Assembly (NCBI RefSeq): GCF_009687865.1
Contig: NZ_BLAE01000074.1
Location: 1 to 58,500, forward strand
Direction: 5' to 3'
From: Acrocarpospora macrocephala
GTDB taxonomy: Bacteria; Actinomycetota; Actinomycetes; Streptosporangiales; Streptosporangiaceae
Length of the DNA: 58,500 nt
This document shows, piece after piece, positions 1 to 8,021 of this stretch. A program made the position numbers and the translations under genes. The notes under the pieces were generated by a model, which ran no database searches, had not been told where the DNA came from, and saw only the letters and a program-made list of their open reading frames with translations. Within the stretch, counting starts at the first letter, position 1. Every line of letters begins with the position of its first letter.

Positions 1-50
1 CCCACCCAGCCCTTTTGTTTCCCTCGGGCTCCGCCCGGCCCCACGATCGC

Positions 51-80
51 CGTGGTTGCCGCATGGAAACGACAACCACG
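51..80. terminator. Stem-loop at left edge
   Basis: An 8-bp inverted repeat, CGTGGTTG at 51-58 and CAACCACG at 73-80, encloses a 14-nt loop. It could end transcription of a gene lying left of the window. No U-tract follows. Confidence 0.3.
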
Positions 81-239
81 GCGGCGTGGGTATTTCGCTC
101 TCTCGTCGTCTTTCTTGGACTCTGCCTGGCTCTCGGCATGGGATTCGCGTTGGTTAGCTCTCAGGAGCAGTCGAACATATGGTCGGTTTTGGCTCGGCGT
201 GCCCTCGGGTCACCCGGAGTACTCTCCTCCCAGGAGTGA
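63..239 (+). CDS. Possible small membrane peptide (58 aa)
   Basis: An ORF from ATG 63 would encode a 58-residue peptide with one hydrophobic stretch (about residues 10-32) and a polar tail. There is no clear ribosome-binding site, and the start lies inside the loop of the 51-80 hairpin. It may be chance. The region also carries CGAACATATGGTCG at 172-185, one base away from an actinobacterial LexA box. Confidence 0.2.
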   Translation: METTTTAAWVFRSLVVFLGLCLALGMGFALVSSQEQSNIWSVLARRALGSPGVLSSQE

Positions 240-240
240 G

Positions 241-252
241 GTACCTAGGTAC
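241..252. promoter_or_regulatory. 12-bp perfect palindrome upstream of RHH gene
   Basis: GTACCTAGGTAC is a perfect palindrome 20 bp upstream of the ATG of the ribbon-helix-helix gene. The position fits an autoregulatory operator for that DNA-binding protein. The link is inferred from position only. Confidence 0.45.
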
Positions 253-272
253 TATGAGCTCAGGAGGAAGCT

Positions 273-557
273 ATGACCATGCCCCACCCGGCCAAGCGGC
301 AATCACCCCTGAAAGTCGACCCGGCAACCGATGAGCTGATCTCCCAGGGAGCCCACTTCCTCGGGATGACCAAGAAAGACCTGGTCGCCGTCGCCGTCCG
401 TGTCTACCTGGACCAGCAGCGCGAACAAATCCGCCGCGGGATGATCGAGTCGATGAAGGTCCTGGACGGCTCGCTGTCTTCCAGCGTGTCCCTGCTGACC
501 GGCCTGTCGCCCGAACGCATCGAGGAGCTCGGCGGCACTGGCGACTGGGAGGAATGA
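273..557 (+). CDS. Ribbon-helix-helix-type small DNA-binding protein
   Basis: Encodes 94 residues. The N-terminal half (about 12-50) has the look of a ribbon-helix-helix regulator: a basic strand, a helix rich in Asp/Glu/Leu, a turn around GMTKKD, then a helix ending in VRVYLDQQREQ. Such proteins are often antitoxins or plasmid/element repressors that bind palindromes as dimers. A good Shine-Dalgarno (AGGAGG, 262-267) precedes the ATG, and a 12-bp palindrome lies just upstream. The C-terminal tail (about 60-94) is acidic and could bind a partner. The next gene starts 7 bp after the stop, so the two are probably one operon. I do not recognise the exact family. Confidence 0.65.
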   Translation: MTMPHPAKRQSPLKVDPATDELISQGAHFLGMTKKDLVAVAVRVYLDQQREQIRRGMIESMKVLDGSLSSSVSLLTGLSPERIEELGGTGDWEE

Positions 558-564
558 CATCCCC

Positions 565-1332
565 ATGCTCCGCGTCCGTCCCACATTGCGCGTCCTCCGC
601 GAGGACCTGAAACTGTCCTTCCCCTCCGCTCAGATCCCATTGGACACGATCAGCCACCCTCTGCTGGACAAGGCCTCCGATCAGTTCGCCGATCCCGGCA
701 CCGCGCACGAGCGCATCCGTGCCATCGACGATGTGGTGCTGTTCAAGGTGAAGGTGCAGCGCTGGCGCGGAGCCGTATGGATCGATGATCCCGACGCCGA
801 GGTCCCCACATGGCTGGTCGCCGCAGGTGTCCGCGAGGACGGCTCCGGCGATGACTTCTATGCCGCTCTGGGAGCCGCCGGAGAAGCGGCCCATGCCCGC
901 TACAACAGTGAGCACAACCAAGCCCTGACCACCAGCACCTACAGCGGGCACCTCCTGCCCAGCCGTGCCGACCATGACCGCTACCTACTCGAAGCGGCCA
1001 CCAGATTCGCCCTGCGCCTCAACTCCACCATCCGCGATCTCGCACGCGGTTCCCTGCACGACGGCCACGAACACGCCGCCGACTTCCCCGGCTTCCGGCT
1101 CGGCATCCAGATCCGCGCCGATGACGGCAACGAAACCTACGCGGCGATCCGCATCACCGGCTCGGCTCCGGCCAACCTGACCGCGATGATCCTGGGCCGG
1201 GTTCCCGGCTGCGAGGCGGACGGCTGGTTCCCCGAGTACGCGCTGCCCGAACGCGATCTCCTGCCCGCCGAACAGGTTTGGTCCAACATCATGGATCCCA
1301 AGGCCGCCGCCGAACTCCTCGAAGAAGCCTGA
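565..1332 (+). CDS. Hypothetical protein, partner of the RHH gene
   Basis: Encodes 255 residues without a signal peptide or membrane segment; the composition suggests a soluble mixed alpha/beta protein. The start ATG 565 has a Shine-Dalgarno (GGGAGG) inside the end of the preceding gene, so the two are likely translated from one mRNA. No catalytic motif was recognised. The pairing of a small RHH protein with a larger unknown protein resembles toxin-antitoxin or other addiction modules in layout. At 255 residues this would be large for a classic type II toxin. Function unknown. Confidence 0.6.
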   Translation: MLRVRPTLRVLREDLKLSFPSAQIPLDTISHPLLDKASDQFADPGTAHERIRAIDDVVLFKVKVQRWRGAVWIDDPDAEVPTWLVAAGVREDGSGDDFYAALGAAGEAAHARYNSEHNQALTTSTYSGHLLPSRADHDRYLLEAATRFALRLNSTIRDLARGSLHDGHEHAADFPGFRLGIQIRADDGNETYAAIRITGSAPANLTAMILGRVPGCEADGWFPEYALPERDLLPAEQVWSNIMDPKAAAELLEEA

Positions 1333-1453
1333 CCCTCCAGGCACGACGAGCCTTCTGACCGAGCCTTCTGGCGTAGCAGCGCTGCGCGGCTGGCGTCAGC
1401 CCGGCAAGGTCAGACAGCCAGGAGGGCACATTTGTTAATGGCTCAGTGCTGTG

Positions 1454-1491
1454 ACCATGTGCGCCAGTGCGGGAAGGCTGGCGCACATGGT
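1454..1491. terminator. Bidirectional terminator-like hairpin
   Basis: A perfect 14-bp stem, ACCATGTGCGCCAG at 1454-1467 and CTGGCGCACATGGT at 1478-1491, with a 10-nt loop. It sits between the converging ends of the unknown gene (stop at 1332, plus strand) and dapD (stop at 1513, minus strand), as expected of a shared terminator. A U-tract is absent, as is common in actinomycetes. Confidence 0.7.
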
Positions 1492-1512
1492 GGGCGTCGC
1501 TGGGGCTGGGGT

Positions 1513-2478
1513 TTAGTCGTTGGCGTGTAGGGCGGCGTTTAGTTCGATGCCGGTGCCCTTGTGGGGGACGGCTTCGACGGTGCCGGTGGTGGAGTTGCGG
1601 CGGAGGAGGATGCCGGGCTGGCCGGAGAGGGTGCGGGCCTTGGTGATGGTGCCGTCGGGGAGGGTGACCTTGGTGCCGGCGGTGACGTACAGGCCGGCTT
1701 CTACCACGCAGTCGTCGCCCAGGGAGATGCCGACGCCGGCGTTGGCGCCGACCAGGCAGCGTTCGCCGATGGTGATGGTTTCCTTGCCGCCGCCGGAGAG
1801 GGTGCCCATGATCGAGGCGCCGCCGCCGATGTCGGAGCCGTTGCCGACGACGACGCCGGCCGAGATGCGGCCTTCGACCATGGAGGCGCCGAGGGTGCCG
1901 GCGTTGAAGTTGACGAAGCCCTCGTGCATGACCGTGGTGCCGGAGGCGAGGTGGGCGCCGAGGCGGACGCGGTCGGCGTCGGCGATGCGGACGCCGGTGG
2001 GCAGGACGTAGTCGACCATGCGCGGGAATTTGTCCACGCCGTAGACGGTGACGAGGCCGCGGGGGCGCAGGCGGAGCCGTACCGACTCGAAGTTCTCGAC
2101 CGCGCAGGGGCCGTGGTTGGTCCAGACGACGTTGGCGAGCAGGCCGAAGAGGCCGTCCAGGTTGAGGCCGTGGGGGCGGATCAGGCGGGTGGACAGCAGG
2201 TGCAGGCGGAGGTACGCGTCGTGGGCGTCGGCGGGGGGCTCAGCGAGCTTGCCGATCCCGGTTCGTACGGCTACGACGTCCACGCCACGATCGGTGTCGG
2301 GGCCGATGAGCGTGGCCAGCTCGCCTGCCTCGTCGGGGGAGAGGCGCTGGGTGCCGATGGAAGGCGGCTCGCCCAGGGTGGGCGCGGGGAACCAGGTGTC
2401 CAGAACCGTGCCGTTGGCGGCGATCGTCGCCAGGCCTATGCCGTGCGCACCGGTGGTGCCGGGATCAATAGCTGTCAC
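1513..2478 (-). CDS. dapD: 2,3,4,5-tetrahydropyridine-2,6-dicarboxylate N-succinyltransferase
   Basis: The cytoplasmic acyltransferase that transfers a succinyl group from succinyl-CoA to tetrahydrodipicolinate in the succinylase branch of lysine and diaminopimelate synthesis. It aligns by eye with the actinobacterial DapD type: an N-terminal segment containing GIGLAT and DTWFPAP, a central WTNHGPC and [14 protein letters not shown], then hexapeptide repeats of a left-handed beta-helix (about residues 165-275) with [15 protein letters not shown] and [14 protein letters not shown]. The first ORF codon is a TTG at 2487; I chose GTG 2478 because homologues begin only a few residues before GIGLAT. 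At 321 residues it has the usual length. The sialidase-like gene upstream on the same strand is separated by a strong hairpin. Confidence 0.95.
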   Translation of the reverse strand: MTAIDPGTTGAHGIGLATIAANGTVLDTWFPAPTLGEPPSIGTQRLSPDEAGELATLIGPDTDRGVDVVAVRTGIGKLAEPPADAHDAYLRLHLLSTRLIRPHGLNLDGLFGLLANVVWTNHGPCAVENFESVRLRLRPRGLVTVYGVDKFPRMVDYVLPTGVRIADADRVRLGAHLASGTTVMHEGFVNFNAGTLGASMVEGRISAGVVVGNGSDIGGGASIMGTLSGGGKETITIGERCLVGANAGVGISLGDDCVVEAGLYVTAGTKVTLPDGTITKARTLSGQPGILLRRNSTTGTVEAVPHKGTGIELNAALHAND

Positions 2479-2521
2479 GGCGTCCAAAATACCGGGCGTG
2501 CCTGTTACCCGGGTGAGGGGA

Positions 2522-2569
2522 GGAATCGGGCGCGCCTGCTATTTGAGCGAATAGGGCGTGCCCGATTCC
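2522..2569 (-). terminator. Long imperfect hairpin between sialidase-like gene and dapD
   Basis: GGAATCGGGCGCGCC (2522-2536) pairs almost completely with GGCGTGCCCGATTCC (2555-2569). An inner stem, CTATT/AATAG, closes a 6-nt loop. It begins 5 bp past the stop of the upstream sialidase-like gene and ends about 45 bp before the dapD start. It is best read as the terminator of the former gene, or an attenuator ahead of dapD. Confidence 0.6.
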
Positions 2570-2574
2570 CGAGT

Positions 2575-4224
2575 TCATGGCGAGGGCGAGATCGTTGGGG
2601 TGACCTTCGTCCAGGCGATGTGTGCTTCGGCGATGTTGCCGCCGGGGGTGCCGGCCACCCAGTGCGTCAGGCCGGGTTTCTCGCCGCTGTCCTGGATGAT
2701 CCAGGTGACGCCGGTGTCCTCCTCGTCGCGGAAGAGGCGGGCCAGTCCGGCGCTGTCCGTAATCACCTTCCACGTCGCTTCGGCTAGGGGCGCGGAGTGC
2801 ACGCGTTCCCAGGTCGTCGAGCCCTTGCGCATCGTCCAGACGCCGCCACGCTGGATGGTCAGCATCAGGCGTCTGGCTCCGTTGCAGACTTTCGTGCCCA
2901 GGCTGACGCCTTGGCCGGTACGGGGATCCAGGGCGCTGTCGTTCACGACGCGGCCGTGGAACTCCACGGTGAAGTCGCAGAGGGCGATCAGCGGCGTGGT
3001 GGCCTTGACCGGGGTGGCGGTGGTGCTGCGCAGGTGGAGGCCGGTTTCGTCCTGGAGGGCTCCATGGTCGAGGGTCCAGGGGCCGGGGGCCAGATCGACG
3101 GGGAGGTCGTGGTCGAGGTCGAGGATCGCGACCTTGATGTTGATCTGGTTGTGTTCCCAGACGATGGCGAACTTGCCGGGGGCGAATTCGTCGCCGCTGG
3201 GGTAGACGTCCCAGCCTCTGGCCGCGCCCTTGGTCAGGCGGGGGCCGTCGGCGAAGAGCCTGCCTGGCTGCCAGGGCTCGCCTGGTTCGCGGACCTTGTA
3301 GTGGAGGACTTCGCGGTGCCGGTCGGGCTTGCTCTGAGCCGAACCGGCGAAAGGTCCGGCGAGCGTGTTGTATATCGCCAGATGTCGCCCGTCGGCGGCT
3401 CTCGCGTAGAAGGTTTTCACGTAGTAGTTGGGCAGATCGGGGTCGAGGGTCATGGGCGCCCAGGTGAGGCCGCCGTCAGTGCTGGTGGTGATGGCGGAGT
3501 AGGCGGTGTGGGTGCGGTAGTACTCGTCGCGCTTCTCCGGCGACGCAGTCCGTACCAGCGCGCGGGTGACCATGAGCAGAGTGTCACCATCCGCGATGAT
3601 CTGGGGTTCCTCCACGCCGATCCCCTGCGGGGTCTCCGCGAGCGCGCCGGATGTCCAGGTGCGCAGGTCCGACGACCGCAGCACGCCCGCTTGCGACACC
3701 CGGGTCCCCTGCCGCCAGTACGGAATGAGCCACACGCCCTGGTGTTTCAGCGGCTTACCCGCCACGACCACACCCCGGTTATTACCAGGAACATCCACAG
3801 TTATCGGGAAATCTGACCATGTCTCACCACGGTCGGTGCTTCGTTTCATGGCCAATCGAGTCGGGAAGCCGTCCACGTCGATGCCGTCCCGGTCCTCCGC
3901 GATCGTGATCCGGCCGAGCAGGGCGTAGAGCACGCCGTCATCGTTGAGGAACACGCAATAGTGGAAACGATGGGTGGCCGTCGCCGGAGCGAGCGTGCCC
4001 TTCGTCCAGGTGCGTCCCCCGTCGTTCGACCGGGCGTACCGAATCGAACCCTGATCGGTCGCGGCCGGATCACGATCGTCTCGCAGGCCCGCCCGCCACG
4101 CCACCACCCAGCGGTCCGCGTCCAGCGTGACGATGTCCGGCACCCGGTTGCCCTCGTGCCGGAGTTCACCGGAACCATCCCGCTCGGCCGTCGAGTCCAC
4201 AATGACCGGTTCGCTCACGTTCAT
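2575..4224 (-). CDS. Sialidase-like (Asp-box/BNR repeat) protein
   Basis: Encodes 549 residues. Three Asp-box motifs (S-x-D-x-G-x-T-W) occur: SNDGGRTW near 66-73, STDRGETW near 129-136 and STDGGLTW near 245. These mark the turns of a six-bladed sialidase-type propeller. The early segment RVPDIVTL and the glutamate in GVEEPQII fit exo-sialidase-like hydrolases. The C-terminal 170 residues look like a beta-sandwich (laminin-G/concanavalin-like). There is no signal peptide, so it either acts in the cytoplasm or leaves by an unknown route. It lies 54 bp downstream of the flavoprotein gene on the same strand, so the two may be cotranscribed. The true substrate is unknown. Confidence 0.75.
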   Translation of the reverse strand: MNVSEPVIVDSTAERDGSGELRHEGNRVPDIVTLDADRWVVAWRAGLRDDRDPAATDQGSIRYARSNDGGRTWTKGTLAPATATHRFHYCVFLNDDGVLYALLGRITIAEDRDGIDVDGFPTRLAMKRSTDRGETWSDFPITVDVPGNNRGVVVAGKPLKHQGVWLIPYWRQGTRVSQAGVLRSSDLRTWTSGALAETPQGIGVEEPQIIADGDTLLMVTRALVRTASPEKRDEYYRTHTAYSAITTSTDGGLTWAPMTLDPDLPNYYVKTFYARAADGRHLAIYNTLAGPFAGSAQSKPDRHREVLHYKVREPGEPWQPGRLFADGPRLTKGAARGWDVYPSGDEFAPGKFAIVWEHNQINIKVAILDLDHDLPVDLAPGPWTLDHGALQDETGLHLRSTTATPVKATTPLIALCDFTVEFHGRVVNDSALDPRTGQGVSLGTKVCNGARRLMLTIQRGGVWTMRKGSTTWERVHSAPLAEATWKVITDSAGLARLFRDEEDTGVTWIIQDSGEKPGLTHWVAGTPGGNIAEAHIAWTKVTPTISPSP

Positions 4225-4278
4225 GGGAACTCACCGAACCGTCACTCTGGCGCTCCCCGCAAGGAACTCCAGGTGAAC

Positions 4279-5691
4279 TTAAAGGCCGTATTCCTCCAGC
4301 AGGCGCAGCCAGATCTCGCTGACCGTGGGGAACGTCGGGACAGCGTGCCAAAGATCGTCCAAGGTCACCTCGGCGGTGACGGCGATCGTCGCGGCATGCA
4401 GCAACTCCGCCGCCCCGGGCCCCACGAACGTGACCCCCAGCAGCACCCGCCGATCCTCGTCCACCACGGCCTTGGCCCGGCCCTTGTACCCATCTCCCAG
4501 CAGGTACGCCCCTTCCACCGCACCCAGGTCGTACTCCACGCTCCGGACGTTGAAGCCCTCCCGGCGCGCCCGCTCCTCGGTACGCCCGACCGCGCACACA
4601 TTCGGATCGGTGAAGATGACCTGCGGAGCGCCGATTATGTCAGAACGGTCCCGCATCGACGGCAGATCCTCTTTGCCGCCGGTGGCCCGAGCCACGATCA
4701 CATCCCCGCACAGCCGCGCCTGATATTTCCCCATATGGGTAAGGATGTTCCGCCCGTTCACATCCCCGACCGCATACAGCCAGCCATCCTCGACCGCCGT
4801 CGCCCGCATGCTGTCATCGACTGCCACCGGCCCTTCCTGCGCCAGCCCGATCGACCCGAGCCCCACATCGAAACTGGCCAGATTCCGCCCGGCGGCCACC
4901 AGGATCTCATCGGCGACGATCCGCGACCCGTCCGACAGATCGACCGTCACCTCGCCCCCCGGAACCGGCCGCGACACCTTCTGGATCGTCGTGTTGAACC
5001 GCACGTCGATCCCGTACTCGCGCAGGGACTCGGTGACCATCTCGCTCGCGAACGGCTCGACCCGTCCCAGCAGCCGGTCACCCCGGACCACCAGCGTCGT
5101 CTCCTTCGCCCCCAGGGCGTGCAGCGCCTGCGACATCTCGCACGCCACCACGCCGCCGCCCAGCACGACCAACCGCTCCGGCACGTCCTTGACGCCGGTC
5201 GCCTCCCGGTTCGTCCACGGCTGGGCGTTCGCCAGCCCCGGCACCGGCGGGATCGCCGCCGTGCTCCCCGTCGCCAGCACGACCGCGTGCCGCGCGGTGA
5301 GCAGCCGCTTCCCGCCGTCCCCGTCGGTGACCTCGACCTGGCGCGGCCCCGCCAGCCGCCCCTTGCCCCGGAACGGCGTGCCGTTGACCGACTCGATCCA
5401 GCGGATCTGGCCGGAATCGTCATACCCCGACACGGTCTCGTCCCGCCGGGCGAGCACCGCCGCCACATCGATCGGCCCGAGCTTCAGGCCCGGCATCCGG
5501 CCCGTCTCCGCGACCAGCTCCATCGGGCGCAGCAGCGCCTTGCTCGGCACGCAGGCCCAGTAGGCGCACTCACCCCCCGCCAGCTCCTGCTCCACGATGG
5601 CGGCCGTGAGCCCGCCGCGCGTCACCCGGCCCACCACGTTCTCGCCGGCCGGCCCGGCGCCGATCACGATCACGTCGAAGACGTCAGACAT
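4279..5691 (-). CDS. NAD(P)/FAD-dependent disulfide-oxidoreductase family protein
   Basis: Encodes 470 residues in the pyridine-nucleotide:disulfide oxidoreductase fold. It has an N-terminal FAD site (GAGPAG, about 11-16), a redox Cys pair C42 and C47 (C-x4-C, in GGECAYWACVPSK), a central NAD(P) site (VLGGGVVACE), a second FAD motif (LYAVGDVNG) and a C-terminal dimerisation domain. ATG 5691 was chosen because it has a GGAGGA Shine-Dalgarno and a canonical N-terminus; the frame is open further upstream. The C-terminal HPTxSE motif of lipoamide dehydrogenase reads FPTVSE here, so the catalytic His is replaced by Phe. It is therefore unlikely to be a true dihydrolipoamide dehydrogenase. The substrate is unknown. 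It is divergent from an ABC exporter operon. Confidence 0.85.
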   Translation of the reverse strand: MSDVFDVIVIGAGPAGENVVGRVTRGGLTAAIVEQELAGGECAYWACVPSKALLRPMELVAETGRMPGLKLGPIDVAAVLARRDETVSGYDDSGQIRWIESVNGTPFRGKGRLAGPRQVEVTDGDGGKRLLTARHAVVLATGSTAAIPPVPGLANAQPWTNREATGVKDVPERLVVLGGGVVACEMSQALHALGAKETTLVVRGDRLLGRVEPFASEMVTESLREYGIDVRFNTTIQKVSRPVPGGEVTVDLSDGSRIVADEILVAAGRNLASFDVGLGSIGLAQEGPVAVDDSMRATAVEDGWLYAVGDVNGRNILTHMGKYQARLCGDVIVARATGGKEDLPSMRDRSDIIGAPQVIFTDPNVCAVGRTEERARREGFNVRSVEYDLGAVEGAYLLGDGYKGRAKAVVDEDRRVLLGVTFVGPGAAELLHAATIAVTAEVTLDDLWHAVPTFPTVSEIWLRLLEEYGL

Positions 5692-5743
5692 AGCTCCTCC
5701 AGATGCTCGCTTCCGACCGTACACGTTGGGTGATCGACTCCCT

Positions 5744-5760
5744 GCTAGATCCGATCTAGC
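5744..5760. promoter_or_regulatory. 17-bp palindrome in divergent promoter region
   Basis: GCTAGATCCGATCTAGC has 8-bp arms around a single C. It lies between the divergent flavoprotein (start 5691) and ABC ATPase (start 5801) genes. It is a candidate dimeric-regulator operator; no regulator gene is adjacent. Confidence 0.45.
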
Positions 5761-5800
5761 GGTGTCTCTCGCGCCAGCAGGGTGACAGAGAGGGTCACCC

Positions 5801-6802
5801 ATGATTCAACGAGAAACCGCCCCGGCCATCGAGACCTCCGGCCTGGTGAAAGTATTCGGCACCACCCGCGCCGTCGACGGCCTCGACCTCACCGTCCCCG
5901 CCGGCTCGGTCTACGGCGTGCTCGGCCCCAACGGCGCGGGCAAGACCACCGCCGTCAGAATGCTCGCCACCCTGCTCCGCCCCGACGCCGGCGAAGCCCG
6001 CGTCTTCGGCCTCGATGTGGTACGGCAAGCCGACGCCGTCCGCGGCCTGGTCAGCCTGACCGGGCAGTACGCCTCCGTCGATGAGGACATGACGGGCACC
6101 GAGAACCTCATCCTGCTCGCCCGCCTCCTCGGCTACCGCAAACCCCCCGCCCGCGCCCGCGCCGCCCAGCTCCTGGACGCCTTCGGCCTCACCGACGCCG
6201 CCGACCGCCAGGTCAAGAACTACTCCGGCGGCATGCGCCGCAGACTCGACATCGCCGCCAGCATCCTCAACACCCCCCGCCTGCTCTTCCTCGACGAACC
6301 CACCACCGGCCTCGACCCCCGCAGCCGCAACCAGGTCTGGGACATCATCCGCGCCGTCGTCGTCCAGGGCACCACCGTCCTGCTCACCACCCAATACCTG
6401 GACGAAGCCGACCACCTGGCCGCCCGGATCGCCGTCATCGACCACGGCCACGTCATCGCGGAAGGCACCCCGGGCGAACTCAAATCCTCCATCGGCGCGG
6501 GAACCGTCCACCTCCGCCTCCGCGACCCTGGCCAGCGCCAGGACGCCGAACGTGTGCTGGCTCGGGTTCTTAATGTTCCCGTGCAGTTGGACGCCGATCC
6601 TGTCGCGCTCACGGCACGCGTGATCGGTGACGGGACTGATCGGGAGCTCGACATGGGAGCCGCGGAACAGGCGTCCCGGGCCCTGTCCGAGCTCGCCGCG
6701 GCAGGGATCGTGGTCGACGACTTCTCCCTGGGCCAGCCCAGTCTGGACGAGGTGTTCCTCGCTCTCACTGATCGCTCTACCCCTGCGGATGCGGCCGCGT
6801 GA
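5801..6802 (+). CDS. DrrA-type ABC transporter ATP-binding protein
   Basis: Encodes 333 residues, the ATPase of an ABC-2 exporter of the daunorubicin-resistance (DrrA) type. It has Walker A GPNGAGKT (about 42-49), the signature [12 protein letters not shown], Walker B LLFLDEP followed by TTGLD, the switch region TTQYLDEAD and the extended C-terminal domain (about 230-330) typical of DrrA. AGAGAGGG precedes ATG 5801. Its stop overlaps the start of a small ORF that leads to the permease gene at 7083. The transported compound, possibly a drug, lipid or natural product, cannot be told from sequence. Confidence 0.92.
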   Translation: MIQRETAPAIETSGLVKVFGTTRAVDGLDLTVPAGSVYGVLGPNGAGKTTAVRMLATLLRPDAGEARVFGLDVVRQADAVRGLVSLTGQYASVDEDMTGTENLILLARLLGYRKPPARARAAQLLDAFGLTDAADRQVKNYSGGMRRRLDIAASILNTPRLLFLDEPTTGLDPRSRNQVWDIIRAVVVQGTTVLLTTQYLDEADHLAARIAVIDHGHVIAEGTPGELKSSIGAGTVHLRLRDPGQRQDAERVLARVLNVPVQLDADPVALTARVIGDGTDRELDMGAAEQASRALSELAAAGIVVDDFSLGQPSLDEVFLALTDRSTPADAAA

Positions 6803-7086
6803 TGGCTGGACGACAGCGCGGGGATATGGCTGAACGCCAGCAAGTGAATGCCGTCGAGCGCCTGCGGATCGGCGGAGCAGAGCGGCGGAATGCCGTCGAG
6901 CGCCTGCGGATCGGCGGAGCGGAGCGGCGGAATGCTGGCAAGCGCTTGCGAATCGGCGGGGCCGAGCGGCGGCGGATGGATGTCGTCGAGCGGCAGCGAG
7001 CGGGTGGGGCTGAGCGCCAGCGACCCAAAGGGCGGGTGGGTGGGAGAACCCCCCGAACGAATTTCTATAAGGAGAGCGCGGTATGA
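6799..7086 (+). CDS. Small Arg-rich repeat ORF between ABC ATPase and permease
   Basis: A 95-residue ORF whose GTG start (6799) overlaps the ATPase stop and whose stop (TGA 7084-7086) overlaps the permease ATG (7083). It would be translationally coupled on both sides. Residues about 17-72 consist of 14-residue units of the form [14 protein letters not shown], rich in Arg, Glu and Gly. The 42-bp DNA repeat keeps the reading frame. No Shine-Dalgarno stands out for the GTG, and the ORF may only be a by-product of repeat expansion in the intergenic spacer. No homologue was recognised. Confidence 0.35.
   Translation: MMAGRQRGDMAERQQVNAVERLRIGGAERRNAVERLRIGGAERRNAGKRLRIGGAERRRMDVVERQRAGGAERQRPKGRVGGRTPRTNFYKESAV
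6847..7017 (+). repeat. 42-bp tandem repeat array
   Basis: Two nearly identical 42-bp units (6847-6888 and 6889-6930) are followed by a diverged third (6931-6972) and a degenerate 45-bp fourth (6973-7017). Each unit starts near AATGCCGTCGAGCGCC and ends in GAGCGGCGG. The period is a multiple of three. Confidence 0.85.
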
Positions 7087-7934
7087 GTGCCACTACGGAG
7101 AATCTCGCTCCTGCTGTTCCCTATGTGCCGGCCGCCGAGACCATTGGGGCGGTCATGGCGCCGGGGGAGCGGCCGCCCCGGCCGAGTGCGTTGTCGGCGT
7201 CGATCACGTTCGGCTGGCGGGCGATGCTGAAGATCAAGCATGTGCCTGAGCAGCTGTTCGACGTGACCGCGTTCCCGATCATGATGACGCTGATGTTCAC
7301 GTATCTGTTCGGCGGCGCGCTGGCGGGGTCCACGGGGGCATACCTGCAGTATCTGCTGCCAGGCATCATGGTGATGAGCGTGGTGATGACCACCATGTAC
7401 ACCGGCGTCGCGGTCAACACCGACATCGCGAAGGGCGTCTTCGACCGGTTCAGGACGTTGCCCATCTGGCGTCCGGCGGCCCTGGTCGGAAACCTGCTCG
7501 GCGACCTCCTCCGCTACGTCCTGGCTTCCACGACGATCATCATCGTCGGCCTGATCATGGGCTTCCGCCCTTCCGGCGGCATCCTCGGCGTGCTCGCCGG
7601 AGTTGCCCTCCTGGTCGTGTTCTCGTTCGCCTTCTCCTGGATCTGGACGATGTTCGGCCTGTTCCTGCGCAGCGAGAAGTCCGTCATGGGCGTGAGCATG
7701 CTGTTCCAGTTCCCGCTCACCTTCCTCAGCAACGTCTTCGTCGAGCCCACCACGATGCCCGGCTGGCTCCAGGCATTCGTCGACGTCAACCCCATCACCC
7801 ACCTGGTCACAGCCGTACGCGCCCTGATGGCGGGCACCTGGGACACTGGCGAGATCACCTGGGTCCTGATCTCCTGCGTGGTCATGACCGCCATCTTCGG
7901 CACCCTCACCATGCGCCTTTACAACCGCAAATAG
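7083..7934 (+). CDS. DrrB-type ABC-2 transporter permease
   Basis: Encodes 283 residues, the membrane partner of the ATPase at 5801. After a roughly 45-residue cytoplasmic N-terminus it has about six membrane segments in the ABC-2 layout: FPIMMTLMFTYLFGGAL, the LPGIMVMSVVMT segment, two helices around 140-190, SMLFQFPLTFLSNVFV with the conserved FVEPTTMPGWLQAFVDVNPIT loop, and a final helix. AAGGAG is well placed before ATG 7083. The start overlaps the stop of the small repeat ORF. A strong hairpin follows the stop. Confidence 0.92.
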   Translation: MSATTENLAPAVPYVPAAETIGAVMAPGERPPRPSALSASITFGWRAMLKIKHVPEQLFDVTAFPIMMTLMFTYLFGGALAGSTGAYLQYLLPGIMVMSVVMTTMYTGVAVNTDIAKGVFDRFRTLPIWRPAALVGNLLGDLLRYVLASTTIIIVGLIMGFRPSGGILGVLAGVALLVVFSFAFSWIWTMFGLFLRSEKSVMGVSMLFQFPLTFLSNVFVEPTTMPGWLQAFVDVNPITHLVTAVRALMAGTWDTGEITWVLISCVVMTAIFGTLTMRLYNRK

Positions 7935-7965
7935 TCCAAAGGTGTCCACGATCTCAAAGAGCCAA

Positions 7966-7996
7966 GGTGTCCGTGATCATGATGATCGCGGACACC
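7966..7996. terminator. Bidirectional terminator-like hairpin
   Basis: GGTGTCCGTGATCA (7966-7979) pairs with TGATCGCGGACACC (7983-7996) across a 3-nt loop, with one T-G wobble. It separates the exporter operon from the convergent AAA regulator gene (stop at 8022). Confidence 0.75.
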
Positions 7997-8021
7997 AAGG
8001 CCCGTTCTCATGAAGCCGCCG

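Noticed and set aside
172-185. LexA box CGAACATATGGTCG
   Set aside because: One mismatch in the invariant GTTC half and no damage-response gene directly downstream; kept only as a remark.
6847-7017. CRISPR-like repeat array
   Set aside because: Units are contiguous tandem copies with no spacers and no cas genes; it is a minisatellite.
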